Shown here: positions 62,515 through 64,000 of the stretch, piece after piece | How the letters are laid out: every line of letters starts with the position of its first letter | Position numbering within the stretch: position 1 is the stretch's first letter | Assembly: GCF_009915685.1 (NCBI RefSeq) | Contig: NZ_JAABLP010000003.1 | Reading direction: 5' to 3' (one strand) | DNA: 64,000 nucleotides | From: Pannonibacter tanglangensis | Lineage (GTDB): Bacteria; Pseudomonadota; Alphaproteobacteria; Rhizobiales; Stappiaceae | The notes under the pieces: generated by a model | Told to the model about the DNA's origin: nothing | Databases searched by the model: none | The model's input: only the letters and a program-made list of their open reading frames with translations | Program-made: the position numbers and the translations under genes

Positions 62515-63420
62515 ATGGAAAGCCTCGCCACCCTTCGCCTTTTCCGCGCCATCGCGGATCTCGGCAGCTTTGCCGCTGCCGCACGCAGTGTCGGTCTGTC
62601 GCCTGCCGGGGCCAGCAAGGCCATCAGCGAGCTGGAGGCCGATCTCGGCACCCGGCTCATCAACCGGACCACACGCCGGCTGCATCTGACCGAGGCGGGA
62701 AGCCTCTATCTGGAGCAGGTCCGCCGGGCGCTCGGCGAGCTGGAGGAGGCGCGCGACCAGCTCGCCAGCCTCAATGCCGAGCCGTCGGGCCTGCTGCGCG
62801 TCAGCGCCCCGATGACCTCCAGTCTGGTCCTGCTGACCGAGCGGATCCCCGAGTTCCTCGACCGCCACCCGAGGATCAGCCTGGATCTGGATCTCAACGA
62901 CCGCCGCGTTGACCTGGTGCGCGACGGCTACGACCTTGCCCTGCGCGGCGGCCTGAAGCTGGAGGACACCGGCCTGATCAGCCGGCGGATCGGCGCGCTG
63001 TGCCATGTGGTCTGTGCCGCACCGGCCTACCTCGCCCGCCGGGGAACGCCGCAGGTGCCGGAGGAGCTGGCCGGACATGAGTGCGTGCGCTTCTCCCTCT
63101 CCGGCCATGCCGACGAGTGGGTGTTCGAGCGGGACAGCCGCGTGGTGCGACAAAGGGTCACCGGCCGCTATCAGGTGGCCTCAAGCCTCGCTGTGCGGGA
63201 TGCCCTGCGCGCCGGTTTCGGTCTCAGCCTGATCCCTCGCGCCTACGTGGCCGATGATCTCGCCGCCGGGCGTCTGGTGCAGCTGCTCGAGGGGTGGAGC
63301 ACGCCGGACGTCACCGTTCACGCCCTCTATCCCTCCCGCCGCCACGTCCCGCCGAAAGTCCGCGCCTTCATCGACTTCGCCGTCGACGTCCTCCACGAGC
63401 ATCGCGGCACGCGCCGCTGA
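62515..63420 (+). CDS. LysR-family regulator
   Basis: 301 aa. HTH: LATLRLFRAIADLGSFAAAARSVGLSPAGASKAISELEADLGTRL; effector domain: LRVSAPMTSSLVLLTERIPEFLDRHP and ALRAGFGLSLIPRAYV. Typical CrgA/DsdC-like layout of divergent regulator plus target enzyme. ATG at 62515 chosen; GTG at 62497 would add six residues. Confidence 0.92.
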   Translation: MESLATLRLFRAIADLGSFAAAARSVGLSPAGASKAISELEADLGTRLINRTTRRLHLTEAGSLYLEQVRRALGELEEARDQLASLNAEPSGLLRVSAPMTSSLVLLTERIPEFLDRHPRISLDLDLNDRRVDLVRDGYDLALRGGLKLEDTGLISRRIGALCHVVCAAPAYLARRGTPQVPEELAGHECVRFSLSGHADEWVFERDSRVVRQRVTGRYQVASSLAVRDALRAGFGLSLIPRAYVADDLAAGRLVQLLEGWSTPDVTVHALYPSRRHVPPKVRAFIDFAVDVLHEHRGTRR

Positions 63421-63447
63421 CGGACGGGGATGTGGCCTCAGTCGAGG

Positions 63448-63753
63448 TCAAGGCGTCCCCAGAATTTCCTCAAGCGCATTGAAGGCTTGAACGGAGAAGT
63501 GCCGGTAAGCATCCATGTCGCCATCTCTTTCGGCGACACGATCCGCCTGCCAGTCCAGAAAGCTCGGCAAGTACCAGAGCAAGGACACAAGGCGCCTGGG
63601 AAACAGCTGCGTCTCATCGGTCTTGATCGACCGCAGCAATTCGAGAACAGTCAGGGACCGGGCAGCGTCAAAATCTCCTGCGCGAAGCCGATGAAAAAAG
63701 CCGTCGAGGTCCCACTCGACCTCAAGCTGCTTGATGATTTCGTTGCAATCCAT
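63448..63753 (-). CDS. Unknown small acidic protein
   Basis: 101 aa, soluble, helical; WDLDGFFHRLRAGDFDAARS, LLWYLPSFLDWQADRV, EERDGDMDAYRHF-like stretch. I do not recognise the family; it resembles small immunity-type or TPR-less helical proteins in composition only. Flanked by a LysR gene (convergent) and rpsA (upstream, same strand). ATG at 63753; about 130 bp and a terminator separate it from rpsA. Confidence 0.6.
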   Translation of the reverse strand: MDCNEIIKQLEVEWDLDGFFHRLRAGDFDAARSLTVLELLRSIKTDETQLFPRRLVSLLWYLPSFLDWQADRVAERDGDMDAYRHFSVQAFNALEEILGTP

Positions 63754-63822
63754 GGTGTTATTTGAACCTGATCGATCTAACGCAGTTCATTGAACCACGG
63801 CATCAACTCTGACCACCAAACA

Positions 63823-63854
63823 AAAACGGCCCAAGTTTGCACCCGGGCCGTTTT
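63823..63854. terminator. Rho-independent terminator of rpsA
   Basis: 10-bp stem AAAACGGCCC (63823-63832) / GGGCCGTTTT (63845-63854), 12-base loop, with T-rich tails on both strands. It ends the rpsA transcript on the - strand. Confidence 0.85.
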
Positions 63855-63886
63855 CTTGTTTCAGGCTGGAAAGCCGTGCGGGAGGA

Positions 63887-64000
63887 TCAGTCCTCGTCGC
63901 GGGCCTTGAGGGCTGCGCCGAGGATGTCGCCCAGCGAAGCACCCGAGTCGGACGAACCGTACTGAGCGACGGCTTCCTTCTCTTCCGCGATTTCCAGGGC
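63887..64000 (-). CDS. rpsA: 30S ribosomal protein S1, C-terminal end (partial)
   Basis: Last 37 residues and stop of an ORF running off the right edge. The tail EEKEAVAQYGSSDSGASLGD with following ILGAALKARDED is the characteristic C-terminus of alphaproteobacterial S1. Too short for the open-frame list but unambiguous in sequence. Confidence 0.9.
   Translation of the reverse strand, partial: ALEIAEEKEAVAQYGSSDSGASLGDILGAALKARDED

Overview
The window is chromosomal DNA from a GC-rich alphaproteobacterium, almost certainly of the order Hyphomicrobiales (Rhizobiales). The evidence is the combination of ChvG/ChvI, a short HprK next to HPr and a mannose-type EIIA, a Brucella Omp19-like lipoprotein, AddAB instead of RecBCD, and the mdh-sucCDAB-lpd and atpHAGDC clusters. 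A member of the Stappiaceae (Stappia/Labrenzia/Pannonibacter type) is my best guess from overall protein style, but this is inference. The left two thirds is core housekeeping DNA. The right third (from about 45 kb) is more accessory. I see no rRNA, tRNA, CRISPR, prophage, integrase or insertion sequence.

Layout. 0-7 kb: the end of addB, then addA, trxA and grpE on the + strand. 7-19 kb: on the - strand a TsaE/sugar-kinase fusion, a PAS histidine kinase, ahcY, the PTS phosphorelay remnant HPr-EIIA-HprK, and the ChvG/ChvI two-component system, with pckA divergent. 19-23.5 kb: a Cys-rich protein with two Ada-like metal sites and its small partner, with an FNR/FixK-type box upstream; a split XdhC and a two-domain molybdenum-cofactor protein; and a free-standing GcrA C-terminal-like protein. 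23.6-31.2 kb: atpC-D-G-A-H and priA (-). 31.5-33 kb: a transaldolase-like gene and a MerR regulator (+), separated by a palindromic intergenic repeat. 33-43.5 kb: lpd, an HXXEE membrane protein, sucB, sucA, sucD, an unknown gene, sucC and mdh (-). 43.6-48.9 kb: zapE, a DUF7662-like protein, an Omp19-like lipoprotein, a GNAT acetyltransferase and a class V aminotransferase. 49-56.6 kb: N-formylglutamate amidohydrolase, an FAD oxidoreductase with an Lrp regulator, a small hydrolase, glutaryl-CoA dehydrogenase, an ECF41 sigma factor operon and a LysR regulator. 56.6-62.4 kb: four glycosyltransferases, a DMT exporter and a nitroreductase. 62.5-64 kb: a LysR regulator, an unknown small protein and the end of rpsA.

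How it works together. Central metabolism (the TCA segment from 2-oxoglutarate to oxaloacetate, PEP carboxykinase, F1-ATPase) sits beside the nutrient/envelope signalling module HPr-EIIA-HprK-ChvGI, as is common in this order. Candidate new or poorly described pieces are: the 126-aa protein locked between sucC and sucD by stop/start overlaps on both sides; the ECF41 operon, which carries its own consensus promoter; the FNR-box/Ada-like pair; the mini-GcrA; the ahcY operator; and a series of very short GC-rich tandem repeats that fill at least six intergenic gaps. GC-rich hairpins without U-tracts sit in nearly every gap of the suc cluster and between atpD and atpC.
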